Assembly (NCBI RefSeq): GCF_048771995.1
Contig: NC_133060.1
Span: 1,261,501-1,325,500, forward strand
Direction: 5' to 3'
DNA from: Taeniopygia guttata
Lineage: Eukaryota; Chordata; Aves; Passeriformes; Estrildidae
DNA length: 64,000 bases
The notes under the pieces are model-generated. The model was not told the origin of the DNA. It ran no database searches and saw nothing but the letters and a program-made list of their open reading frames with translations. The position numbers were made by a program, and so were the translations under genes. Below are positions 1-13,000 of the stretch, in pieces (position 1 is the first letter of the stretch; every line of letters begins with the position of its first letter).

Positions 1-560
1 CCTGTAATGCATAATGAGAGGGCGGGGTTTTTGATGCATAATGAGGGGGTGCGGCCTGTAATGCATAATGAGGGGGCGGGGCTTGTAATGCATAATGAGG
101 GGGTGGGGTTTGTGATGCATGAGGGGCGGGGCTTGTGGTGCATAATGAGGGGGTGGGGCCTGTAATGCATAATGAGGGGGTGGGGTTTGTTATGCATAAT
201 GAGGGGTGGTGCTTGTGATGCAAAATGAGGGGTGGGGCTTGCAATGCAAAATGAGGGGTGGGGCTGATGCATAATGAGGGGTGGGGCTAGCGGTGCATAA
301 TGAGGGGTGGGGTTTGTGATGCATAATGAGGGGGTGCGGCCTGTAATGCATAATGAGGGGGCGGGGCCTGTAATGCATAATGAGGGGGCAGGGCCTATAA
401 TGCATAATGGGGGGGCGGGGCTAGTGGTGCATAATGATGGGGTGGGGTTTGTAATGCGTAATGAGGGGGTGGGGCTTGTGATGCATAATGAGGGGGTGCA
501 GCCTGTAAGGCATAATGAGGGGGCGGAGCTTGTGATGCATAATGAGGGGGCGGGGCTGAC
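1..560. repeat. BAG6 intron minisatellite, ~27-bp unit
   Basis: About twenty imperfect units centred on atgcataatgaggggg. Units differ by small substitutions and length changes in the G run. It lies in the intron before the first visible BAG6 exon; 561-696 is non-repetitive intron with nothing recognisable. Confidence 0.9.
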
Positions 561-696
561 AGAGCATTGCATTGCGGGTCAAAGTGGGCGGGGCTTGTCA
601 CATAAGGGGCGTGGCTGTTAAACGAGGGCGTGGCTTACGAGGGCGGGGGGTCAAGCCACGCCCCTTTAACCCTTTGTGCCCCCCTCTCCCCCGCAG

Positions 697-1057
697 GCCG
701 CCCAGCCTGGCCCCGCCCCCTCCCCGCCCGAAGCCCCGCCCACCTCCGACCCCTCCCCCTCCCCCACCTCCGCCCCTCCCCCTTCCCCCCCTCCCCCTGC
801 AGACAGCGCTGGCCCCGCCCCCCCATCCGGAAGCTCCGCCCCTCCGTCTGGAAGCCCCGCCCCTCCATCCGGAAGCCCCGCCCAGGGGGCGGAGCCGCTG
901 CCCCCCGAGTTCTTCACCAGCGTCCTGCAGGGGGTGCTGAGCTCCATGTTGGGGCCCCTCGGGGCGCCCCCCAGCGGCCCCCCCGAGAGCATCGCCGCCT
1001 TCCTCAGCCGCCTCAGCGGGACCCCCGGGCTGCTGGAGGGGTCCCCGGGGCCCGACG
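697..1057 (+). CDS. BAG6: BAG6 exon: proline-rich linker and [10 protein letters not shown] segment
   Basis: The acceptor is ccgcag before 697 and the donor is gtgggg after 1057 (phase 1). The exon encodes a proline/serine-rich run with an 18-bp internal repeat (GSPAPPS-like), then [15 protein letters not shown] and [12 protein letters not shown], which are conserved in BAG6. The last ~35 bases and the donor are copied several times in the next intron. Confidence 0.93.
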
Positions 1058-4000
1058 GTGGGGCTGGGGGGGTTTGGGGGGGTCTGGGGGGGATTTGGGG
1101 GGGATTTGGGGGGACCCCAGGGCTGCTGGAGGGGTCCCCGGGGCCCGACGGTGGGGCTGGGGGGGGCTGGGGGGGATTTGGGGGGCATTTGGGGGGTCCT
1201 CAGGGCCCGACGGTGGGGCTGGGGGGGATTTGGGGAGGTCTGGGGGGCGTTTGGGGGTGTTTGGGGGGGATTTGGGGGGAGTTGGGGGGGATTTGGGGGT
1301 GTCTGGGCGGGATTTGGGGGGGATTTGAGGGGCTTGGGGGGGATTTGGGGGGTCCCCCGGGCTGCTCGAGGGGTCCCCGGGGCCCGACGGTGGGGCTGGG
1401 GGGGTCTGGGGGCTTCGGGGGGGGGTCTGGGGGGGATTTGGGGGGTCCTCGGGGCCCGACAGTGGGGCTGGGGGCTTCTGGGGAGGGTTCGGGGGGGTCT
1501 GGGAGGGATTTGGGGGGTCCCTGGGTCTAACAGTGGGTCTGGGAGATTTGGGGGGGGTTTGGGGGGTCCCCTGGCCCTGAGAGTTGGTCTGGGGGGGATT
1601 TGGGGGGGGTCTGGGGGAGATTTGGGGGTGTTTGGGGCACAGGGCCGGAATTTGGGGCTCACAGGGGGATATTTGGGGGGCACAGGGGTGGAATTTGGGG
1701 TGCACAGGGAGTGTAATTTGGGGGGCACAGGGAATATTTGGGGGGTACAGGGATGGAATTAAGGAACACAGGGGGATATTTTGGGCTCACAGGGGATATT
1801 TGGGGCTCACAGGGGATATTTGGGGCTCACAGGGCCGGAATTTGGGGGGCACAGGGCCGGAATTTGGGGATCACAGGGGATATTTGGGGCTCACAGGGGA
1901 ATATTTGGGGCTCACAGGGAATATTTGGGGCTCACAGGGGGATATTTGGGGCTCCCAGGGCCGGAATTTGGGGGCCACAGTTGATATTTGGGGGGCACAG
2001 GGGGTGGAATTTGGGGCTCCCAGGGCCAGAATTTGGGGGGCACAGGGATGGAATTAAGGAACACAGTGGGGATTTGGGTGTCACAGGGAATATTTGGGGC
2101 TCACAGGGGATATTTGGGGCTCCCAGGGCCGGAATTTGGGGCTCCCAGGGGATATTTGGGGCTCACAGGGGGGTATTTGGGGGGCACAGGGGGTGGAATT
2201 TGGGGGGCACAGGGATGGAATTTTTTGGGCACAGGGGGTGGAATTAAGGAACACAGGGATGGGATTTTGGGGGGGGCACAGGGGTGGAATTTGGGGGGCA
2301 CAGGGGGTGGAATTTGGGGCTCACAGGGAATATTTGGGGCTCCCAGGGCCGGAATTTGGGGCTCCCCTGACCCCCCTCTCCCCACCCCGTTGCCCCTCAG
2401 GATTTTTCGGGGCGCTGCTGGCGCTGATCTGCCAGCACCTCTCCATGGTGGACGTGGTGCTGCTGCTGCACGGGCGCTGCCAGCCCCTGGCCCGGCTGCA
2501 GCCGCTGCTGCGCCGCTGCTTCCGCCAGCGCTACCTGGGCGGCCGCGAGCCCACCGAGGCCAACGTCAGGGTGAGGGACCCCCCTTGAACCCCCAAAAAA
2601 CACCCCGAAAATCTTCACACAAAGCCCTGACCCAGCCCCAAAAATCCCAAAAAACACCCCGAAAATCTCCACACAAAGCCCTGACCCAGCCCCAAAAATC
2701 CCAAAAAAACACCCCAAAAATCTCCACACAAAGCCCTGATTCAGCCCCGAAAAAACAGCCACGAACCCCAAGAAAAAACAGCCCAAAAATCTCCACACAA
2801 AGCCCTGATTCAACCCCCAAAAAAATCCCCCAAAAAAATCCCCCAAAAAATCCCCCAAAAAAATCCCCCCGAACCCCGAAAGAAACCAGACCCAAAAATC
2901 CCAAAAAAAACCACCCAAAAATCTCCCCACAAAGCCCCAAAAATCACCCCCAAAAATCTCCACACAAAGCCCTAATTCAACCCCAAAAAAACACCCCAAA
3001 AAATCCCCCAAAAAAATCCCCCCGAACCCCGAAAAAACAGGCCCGAACAATGAAAAAAACACACCCAAAATCTGAAAAAACCAGCCCCGAACCCCGAAAA
3101 AACAGCCCAAAAATCTTCACACAAAGCCCTGATTCAACCCCAAAAAAATCCCCCAAAAAATCCCCCAAAAAAATCCTCCAAAAAAATCCCCCCGAACCCC
3201 GAAAAAACACCCCGAAAATCTCCACACAAAGCCCTGATTCAACCCCAAAAAAATTCCCCAAAAAATCCCCAAAAGAATCCCCACGAACCCCGAAAGAAAC
3301 CAGACCCAAAAATCCCAAAAAAAACCACCCAAAAATCTCCCCACAAAGCCCCAAAAATCACCCCCAAAAATCTCCACACAGAGCCCTGATTCAACCCCAA
3401 AGAAACCAGCCCTGAACCCCGAAAAAAATAGCCCCGAACCCCCAAAAACACACCCCCAAAATCTCCACACAAATCCCTGACCCAGCCCCAAAAATCCCAA
3501 AAAAACACCCCAAAAATCTTCACACAAAGCCCTGATTCAACCCCAAAAAAATCCCAAAAATCACCCCGAAAATCTTCACACAAAGCCCTGATTCAACCCC
3601 GAAAAAATCCCCCCAAAAAAATCCCCCCAAACCCCGAAAAAACAGGCCCGAACAATGAAAAAAACACACCCAAAATCTGAAAAAACCAGCCCCGAACCCC
3701 GAAAAAACAGCCCAAAAATCTCCATACAAAGCCCTGATTCAACCCCGAAAAAACCAGCCCCGAACCCCGAAAAAACCACACCCAAAATCCGAAAAAAACA
3801 GCCCCGAACCCCCAAAATCACACTCCCAAAATCTCCACACAAATCCCTGACCCAGCCCCAAAAATCCCAAAAAAAACACCCCAAAAATCTCCCCACAAAG
3901 CCCCAAAAATCACCCCCAAAAATCTCCCCACAAAGCCCTGATTCAACCCCGAAAAAAACCAGCCCTGAACCCCGAAAAAAAATAGCCCCGAACCCCCAAA

Positions 4001-7000
4001 AACACACGCCCAAAATCTCCACACAAATCCCTGACCCAGCCCCAAAAATCCCAAAAAAACACCCCAAAAATCTCCCCACAAAGCCCTGATTCAGCCCCGA
4101 AAAAACAGCCATGAACCCCAAGAAAAAACAGCCCAAAAATCTCCCCAAAAACCTGACTCAACCCCAAAAAAAAAAACCCCAAAAATCTCCACACCAAGCC
4201 CTGACCCAGCCCCAAAAATCCCCCCAAAAAAACCCCAAAAATCTCCCCACAAAGCCCTGATTCAACCCCAAAAAAAACCCCAAAAATCTCCCCAAAAACC
4301 TGATGCAGCCCCAAAAATCCCCAAAAAACCCCTCAAAAATCTCCACACAAACCTGCCCCAACCCCAAAAAATGCCCCCCAAAAATCTCCCAAAAACCTGA
4401 CCCAGTCCCCCCAAACCCCAGAAACCCCCCAAAATCTCCCCAAAATCTGACCCAGCCCCAAAAAAAAACCCCAAAAATCTCCCCAAAAACCTGATTTAAC
4501 CCCAAAAAATCTCCCCACAAAACCCCGATTCAACCCCCAAAAAACCACCCCCAAACCCCAAAAAAAACCCCCAAATTCTCCCCACAAACCTGCCCCAAAC
4601 CCCCAAAAAACCCCAAAAAACCCCAAAACCCCCCAAAATCTCCCCACAAACCTGCCCCAAACCCCCAAAAAACCCCAAAAACCCCAAAACCCCCCAAATT
4701 CTCCCCAAATCCTCAGGCGGCCACGCACAGCCTGATCACGGGGCTGGAGGGGTTCATCCGCGAGAGCTTCGTGAGTTTGGGGGTCCTGGGGGGCTTTGGG
4801 GGGTCCGGGGGGGGCTTGGGGGGGTTTTTTGGGGGGGTTTAGGGGGGATTGGGGGGTCTTGGGGGGGATTTGGGGGGTTTTTTTGGGTGGGGTTTAGGGG
4901 GTTTGGGGGGTTTGAGGGGGTCTTGGGGGGGTTTTTTGGGGGGTTTTGGGGGGTCCTGGGAGGGTTTGGGGGTGCTGGGGGGGGTTTTGGGGATCCTGAG
5001 GGGGGGTCTGAGGGGGATTGGGGGGGTCTTTTGGGGGGGCTTAGGGCAGGTTTGAGGGGGGCTTGAGGGTCTCTGGGGGTCCTGGGGGGGTTTAGGGGTG
5101 CTGGGGGGAGTTTGGGGGGGTTTGGGGGGGGTTTGACGGGGTCCTGGGGGGGGTTGGGGGGTTTGTGGGGAGTCTGGGGGGGTTTTGGGGGAGTTCTGGG
5201 GGTCCTGGAGGGTTTGGGGGTGCTGGGGGGAGTTTGGGGGGGGGTTTGACGGGGTCCTGGGAGGGCTTGGGGGGGATTAGGGGGTCTCAGTGGGGGATTT
5301 TGGGGGTCTCAGGGTCTCTGGGGGTTTTTGGGGTGCTGTGGGGGGGGTTTGGGGGGTTTTGGGGGTCTCTGGGGGGTTTTGGGGGTCTCTGGGAGGTTTG
5401 GGGGTACTGGGGGAGGTTTTGGGGGTCTCAGGGGGTTTGAAGGGGTCCTGGGGGTCTCAGGGGGTCTCTGGGGGATTTTGGGGGTCTCTGGGGGATTTTG
5501 GGGGTCTCAAGGGGTCTCGGGGGGTTTTTGGGGTGCTGTGGGGGGGTCGGGGCCGCTCCGTGACCCCCCTGACCCCCCAAATTGCCCCTCCCCCCTCCCC
5601 CCCAGGCCGGGGTCCGCGTGGCCGACGGCGTCGACATCACCCGAACCAACGTGGAATTCCTGCGGGAGCAGTTCAACCGCATCGCGCTGCACGTGCTGCG
5701 CTGCACCGGTGCTGCTGCAATGGGGCTGCAGTGGGGCTGCGAGGGGGGTGGAGCGGGGGATGCAATGGGGCTGCAATGAGGCTGCAATGGGGCTGTAATG
5801 GGGCTGCAGTGGGGCTGCAATGGGGCTGCAATGGGGATGTAATGGGGCTTTAATAGGGGCTGCAATGGGGATGCAAGGGGGATGCAATGGAGGATGCAAT
5901 GGGGCTGCAATGGGGGATGCAATGGGGCTGCAATGGGGATGGAATGGGGGATGGAATGGGGGATGCAATGGGGCTGCAATGGGGGATGCAATGGGGCTGC
6001 AATGGGGGATGCAATGGGGCTGCAATGGGGATGCAATGGGGCTGCAGTGGGGCTGCAATGGGGATGCAATGGGGCTGCAATGGGGATGCAATGGGGGCTG
6101 CAATGGGGCTGCAATGGGGCTGTATGGGGATGGAATGGGGGGTGCAATGGGGGATGCAATGGGGCTGCAGTGGGGCTGTAATGGGGCTGCAATGGGGGTG
6201 GAGTGGGGCTGCAATGGGGCTGGAATGGGGGATGGAATGGGGCTGGAATGGGGATTCAATGGGGGATGCAATGGGGCTGCAATGGGGCTGCAATGGGGCT
6301 GCAATGGGGCTGCAATGGGGGATGGAATGGGGGCTGCAATGGGGCTGCGAGGGGGGATGGAATGGGGGATGCAGTGGGGCTGCAATGGGGCTGCAATGGG
6401 GGATGCAATGGGGCTGCAATGGGGCTGCAATGGGGCTGCAATGGGGCTGCAATGGGGCTGCAATGGGGCTGCAATGGGGCTGCAATGGGGCTGCAATGGG
6501 GCTGTAATGGGGCTGCAATGGGGCTGTAATGGGGCTGCAATGGGGCTGTAATGGGGCTGCAATGGGGGATGGAATGGGGATGCAATGGGGCTGGGGGGCA
6601 TGGGGGTTTACTGGGGGTCACTGGGAGTTACTGGGGGGCTACTGGGGGTTACTGGGGGTCACTGGGAGGTTACTGGGAGTCACTGGGAGGTTACTGGGAG
6701 TTACTGGGGGGCTACTGGGGGTCACTGGGAGGTTACTGGGGGGACTGGGGGGCTCACAGGAGGTCCCTGGGGGGGTCCCCGGGGGTGTCACTGGTGGGGG
6801 GGTCACTGGGGTCCCCGTGGGGGTGCCCAGGGGGGTCCCCGGGGGTGTCACTGGTGGGGGGGTCACTGGGGGTCACTGGGAGGTTACTGGGGGGACTGGG
6901 GGGCTCACAGGGGGTTGCTGGGGGGGTCCCCATGGGGGTCCCCGGGGGTGTCACTGGTGGGGGGGTCCCTGGGGTCCCCGTGGGGGTGCCCAGGGGGGTC

Positions 7001-10000
7001 CCCGGGGGTGTCACTGGTGGGGGGGTCACTGGGGTCCCCGTGGGGGTGCCCAGGGGGGTCCCCGGGGGTGACCACGACCCCCCACCCCCCCCAGACGGGT
7101 CCTTCGGGCCGCGGCTGCTGGAGCTCTGCAACCGGGGCCTGTTCGAGTGCCTGGCCCTGAACCTGCACTGCCTGCGGGGGGAGCGCGGCGCCCTGGGGGC
7201 GCTCATCAGCGACCGCATCGTGAGTGGGGGGCTGGGACCCCCCCCGGGGGGCTGGGCGGGGGGCTGGGACCCCCCCCGGGGGGCTGGGAACCCCTGAGAC
7301 CCCCCATGAGTCACTGCGGGGGGCTGGGATCCCCCCAGAGTGGTGGGGAGGGGGCTGGGGGCGATCATCAGTGACCGCATCGTGAGTGGGGGGCTGGCCG
7401 GGGGGATGGGACCCCCCCCGAGACCACCCTGAGTCATGAGGAGGGGGCTGGGACCCCCCTATGGGTGACTGGGACCCCCCCCTGAGGCCCCTCTGAGTCA
7501 TGGGGAGGGGGCTGGGGGCGCTCATCAGCGACCGCATCGTGAGTGGGGGGCTGGCCGGGGGCTGGGACCCCCTGAGACCCCCCCCAAGTCACTGCGAGGG
7601 GCTGGGACCCCCCCAGATTCGTGGGGAGGGGGCTGGGGGCGCTCATCAGTGACCCCATTGTGAGTGTGGGGCTGGGACCCCCCTATGGGGAACTGGGACC
7701 CCCTCAGAGTCGTGGGGAGGGGGCTGGGACCCCCTGAGACCCCCCCCGAGTCATTGCGGGAAGCCAGGGAAGGGCTGGGACCCCCCCATGGGGGACTGGG
7801 ATCCCCCCTGAGACCCCCCCGAGTCATGGGGAGGGGGCTGGGGGCGCTCATCAGTGACCCCATTGTGAGTGGGGGACTGGGCAGGGGGCTGGGACCCCCA
7901 CCCGGGGGGCTGGGACTCCCCTCGAGATCACCTTGAGTCATGGGGAGGGGGCTGGGACCCTCCCCCGGGGGGCTGGGACCCCCCTGAGTGATGGGGAGGG
8001 GGCTGGGACCCCCCCCGAGTCATGGGGAAGGGGCTGGAGCCCCCCCATGGGGGGCTGGGAGCCCCCCCTGAGTTATGGGGAGGGTGCTGGGACCCCCCAT
8101 GGGGGACTGGGACCCCCCCGAGTTATGGGGAGGGGGCTGGGACCCCCCCCATGGGGGGCTGGGGGCGCTCATCAGTGACCCCATTGTGAGTGGGGGGCTG
8201 GGCGGGGGGCTGGGACCAATGGGGGGGTGACCTGGGGGTACCCGTACCTGATGTGGGGGTGTCTGGGGGTCCCCGTGACCCACAAAGGGTGACCCGGGGG
8301 TCCCTGCACCCAACGCGGGGGTCCCAAGGGTGCCCACTGACCGTGTGGCGCCCAATGTGGGGGTCCTGGGGGTCCTGGTGCCCAATGTTGGGGGTGCCCC
8401 GGGGGTCCCAAGGGTGCCCAATGTGGGGGTCCCGGGGGTCCCCATACCCGATGTTGGGGGGTGCCCCGAGGGTCCCTGCACCCAACGTGGGGCTCCCAAG
8501 GGTGCCAGCTGACCGTGTGGCGCCCAACGTGGGGATCCCGGTGCCCAATGTGGGGGTCCCGGGGGTCCCGGTGCCTAATGTTAGGGGGTGCGCCAGGGGT
8601 CCCAAGGGTGCCCAATGTGGGGGTCCCGGGGGTCCCTGTGCCCAATGTTGGGGTGATCTGGGGGTCCCGGTACCCAATGTGGCAGTCGCGGGGTGCCCTA
8701 TGTCCAATGTTGGGGGGTGCCCCGGGGGTCCTGGGGGTGCCCAATGTTGGGGGGTGCCCCGGGGGTCCCGGGGGTGCCCAAGCCGGGGTCCCAAGGGTGC
8801 CCGCTGACTGTGTGGCGCCCAACGTGGGGGTCCCGGGGGTGCCCAGTGCCCAATGTTAGGGAGTGCCTCGGGGGTCCCAAGGGTGCCCAATGTTGGGGGG
8901 TGCCCCGGAGGTCCCAAGGGTGCCCTCTTACCCCGCTGTGCCCAATGTGGGGGGGTCCCGGTTGCCCACTGACTGTGTGGCGCCCAACGTGAGGATCCTG
9001 GGGGTCCCGGTGCCCAATGTTGGGGGGTGCCCCGGGGGTCCCAGGGTACCCAACCCGGGGTCCCAAGGGTGCCCTCTGACCCCGCCGTGCCCGCAGCGGC
9101 GGCTGTCGGCGGACGTGCCGCCCTCGCTGGTGGGTTGGCTGACGGCCGTGGTGGGGCTGCGGCTGCAGGCGGTGCTGGAGCAGATGCCCGTCAGCCCCGA
9201 GCAGGTGCTGCCCTACGTGCGGCACCTGGGCGAGCCCCCCGAGGCCCCGCCCCGACAGGTGAGCCCGGCCACGCCCCCCAAAGGCCACGCCCTGGGGAGA
9301 TCAGCCCCGCCCCTGCCTGCCCCAGCCACGCCCCCCGAGGCCCCGCCCCGACAGGTGAGCCCGGCCACGCCCCCAAAGGCCACGCCCTGGGGAGATCAGC
9401 CCCGCCCCTGCCTGCCCCAGCCACGCCCCCCGAGGCCCCGCCCCGACAGGTGAGCCCGGCCACGCCCTTTAAAGGCCACGCCCTGGGGAGATCAGCCCCG
9501 CCCCTGCCTGCCCCGGCCACGCCCTGGGGAGATCAGCCCCGCCCCCAAAGCCACACCCAGGTGAGCCCGGCCACACCCCTGGCCACACCCCCAGCCACAC
9601 CCAGGTGACCTGAGCCCCGCCCCCAGAGCCTCAGCCACGCCCCTAAAGCCACACCCAGGTGAGCTCAGCCCCGCCCCCCCAGCCACACCCAGGTGAGCTC
9701 AGCCCCGCCTCCAGAGCCACAGCCCCGCCCCCAGAGCCACACCCAGGTGAGCTCAGCCCCGCCCCCAAAGCCACACCCAGGTGAGCTCAGCCCCGCCCCC
9801 AAAGCCACACCCAGGTGAGCTCAGCCCCGCCCCCAGAGCCACACCCAGGTGAGCTCAGCCCCGCCCCCAAAACCTCAGCCCCGCCCCTAAAGCCACACCC
9901 AGGTGACATTAGCCCCGCCTCCAGAGCCTCAGCCCCGCCCCCAAAGCCACACCCAGGTGAGCTCAGCCCCGCCCCCAAAGCCACACCCAGGTGAGCTCAG

Positions 10001-13000
10001 CCCCGCCCCCAAAGCCACACCCAGGTGAGCTCAGCCCCGCCCCCAGAGCCACACCCCGTTAAGCCCCGCCCCTCTAAGCCCCGCCCTTTGGCCCCGCCCA
10101 CAGCCGCTGCCCGAGGAGCCAATGGAGGTGCAGGAGGCGGAGCCACCCCCGGACGACGCCCAGGTAAGGAGGGGGCGGGGCTTCCTCTGGAGGGGGCGGG
10201 GCCTCCTCAGCAATGGCCCCGCCCCTCACTGCCCCTCCCCCCAGCGGGACGGCGCGGGGTCTCCCGCCCCCGCCACCACGGCCGAGGAGGCCCTGCCCCC
10301 CCCCGGCAGCGACAGCGAGGCCTGGGCGGCCGCCGTGCCCCCGGTGAGTGACCCCCGGTGACCTCTGACCTCTGTGGGACCCCTCTGCTGTGACCCTGCT
10401 GTGCCCTCTGACCTCTGCATGACCCCTGTGTAACCCCCCCATATGAGCTCTGTGTTGTGACCCCTGTGTAACCCCTGTATGACCCCAGTGTGACCCCCAT
10501 GTGACCCCTGTGCTGTGACCCCCGGTGACCTCTGACCTCTGCGGGACCCCAGTATGGTTTTGGTTTGACCTCCGTAATGACCCTGTGACCCCTTACCCCA
10601 TTGTGACCCTTGTGTGACCTCTGTGCTCTGACCTGTGTGACCCTAATGTGACCCCGTGACCCCTATGTGACCTTTGTGCTCTGACCCATGTGATTTGTCC
10701 TCTGACCCCTGTGTGACCCCATTTGACCCTTATGTGACCCCATGCGACCCCTGTGTGACCCCATGACCCCTGTGTGACACATGTATGACCCCATGACCCC
10801 GTATGATCCTGCGACCCTGTGACCCTGTGTGACACATGTATGACCCCATGACCCTGTATGACCCCGTGACCCCCGTGTGACCCCGTGACCCCGCTGTGAC
10901 CCCGCTGTGACCCCAGGAGTGGGTGCCCATCATCCGCGAGGACGCGCAGCGGCAGCGGAAGGCGAAGCCGCAGCCGCCCCTGAGCGACGCCTACCTGAGC
11001 GGCATGCCGGCCAAGCGCCGCAAGGTCAGCGACCCCTGACCCCTGAGTGACCCCTGAGTGACCCCGGTGTGACCCCTGAATGACCCGAGTGACCCCTGAG
11101 TGACCCGAGTGACCACTGAGTGACCCTGACCCCTGAGAGATCCTGAGTGACCCCTGACCCCTGAGCGGCATGCCAGCCAAGCGCCGCAAGGTCAGCGACC
11201 CCTGACCCCTGAGTGACCCCTGTGTGACCCCTGAGTGACCCCTTAGTGACCAGTGTGACTGCTGAATTACCAGTGACCCGAGTGACCCCAAAAATCTCCA
11301 CCCAAAGGTCTGACTCAGCACCAAAAATTGCAAGAAAACACCCCAAAAATCTCCACACAAAGCCCTGATTCAACCCCAAAGAAACACCCCGTAAGCCCAA
11401 AAAAAACCCCCCAAAAATCTCCCCAAAAACCTGACTCAACCCCAAAAAAAAACCCCAAAAAAACTGAGTGACCCCGAGTGGCCCGAGTGACCACCGAGTG
11501 ACTGCTAACCCAAGTGACCACTGACCTGAGTGACCCCGAGTGACCCGAGTGACCACTGAGTGACCCTGAGTGACCAGTGAGTAACCCTGAATGACCCTGA
11601 GTGACCCCGAGTGACCACTGACCCCTGAGTGACCCCTGAGTGACGCCTTAGTCACCCAAGTGACCGCTGACCTGAGTGACCCCGGAGTGATGCCTGAGTG
11701 ACCCCTGAGTGACCCGAGTGATCCCTGACCCGAGTGACCTCTGAGTGACCGCTGACCTCTCATTGACAACTCCCTGACCCCTCACTGACCACACTGCCCC
11801 CTCCCTGACCCCTGTGCCCTCTCACTGACCCCACACTGACCCCTGTGCCCCCTCGCTGACCTCTGACCACTCACTGCCCCCTCCCTGCCCCCTCACTGAC
11901 CCCTCTGACCCTTCTGACTCCTCTGCCCTCTCCCTGACCCCTCTGCCCCTCCTGTGACCCCTCTGACCCCTCACTGACCACACTGACCCTACACTGACCC
12001 CTCGCTGACCCCTGTGGCCCCTCCCTGACCCCTGTGCCCTCTCACTGACCCCTCCCTGACCCCTGTGCCCCCTCTCTGACCTCTGACCACTCACTGCCCC
12101 CTCCCTGCTCCCTCCCTGACCACAATGACCCCACACTGACCCCTCCCTGACCCCTCTGCCCCCTCCGTGACCCCTGTGACCCCTCCCTGACCACACTGAC
12201 CCCTCCCTGACCACAATGACCCCACTGACCCCTCCCTGACCTCTCTGACCCCTCTGCCCCCACACTGACCCCTCCATGACCCCTGTGACCCCGCACTGAC
12301 CCCTCACTGACCCCACACTGACCCCTCCCTGACCCCTGTGCCCTCTCACTGACCCCTCGCTGACCCCTGTGCCCCCTCGCTGACCTTTGACCCCCCGCTG
12401 ACCCCTCCCTGCCCCCCCAGACGATGCAGGCGGAGCCGCCCCCGCTGCTCTTGGCCGAGGCCGTGGCTCGCGCCGCTCGCGCCGCCGGAGCGCCGAGCCC
12501 GACCAGCGCCGAGAGCCTCAGCCGGGAGCTGAGCCAGGCCGGGCTGCAGGAGGGGTACCAGCAGCAGGTACCGGGAATTGGGGCTGGGGGCTTCACATGG
12601 GGCTGGGGGCTTCAAATGGGGCTGGGGGCTTCCAATGGGGCTGGGGGCTTCAAATGGGGCTGGGGGTTTAAATGGGGCTGGGGGCTTCCATTGGGGCTGG
12701 GGGCTTCAAATGGGGCTTGGGGAAGTGGGGCTGGGGGCTGAGCCAGGCCAGGCTGCAGGAGGGGTACCAGCAGCAGGTAGGAAATGGGGCTGGGGGCTTC
12801 ACATGGGGCTGGGGGCTTTAAATGGGGCTGGGGGCTTGGGGAATGGAAATGGGAAATGGGGCTGGGGGCTGAGCCAGGCCAGGCTGCAGGAGGGGTACCA
12901 GCAGCAGGTACCGGGGAATTGGGGCTGGGGGCTTCAGAATGGGGCTGGGGGCTTCAAATGGGGCTGGGGGCTTCACATGGGGCTGGGGGCTTCACATGGG

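Noticed and set aside
5709-6600. Open frames in all three plus frames over the ggggctgcaat array
   Set aside because: An 11-bp repeat without stop codons is open in every frame by construction; it lies in a BAG6 intron.
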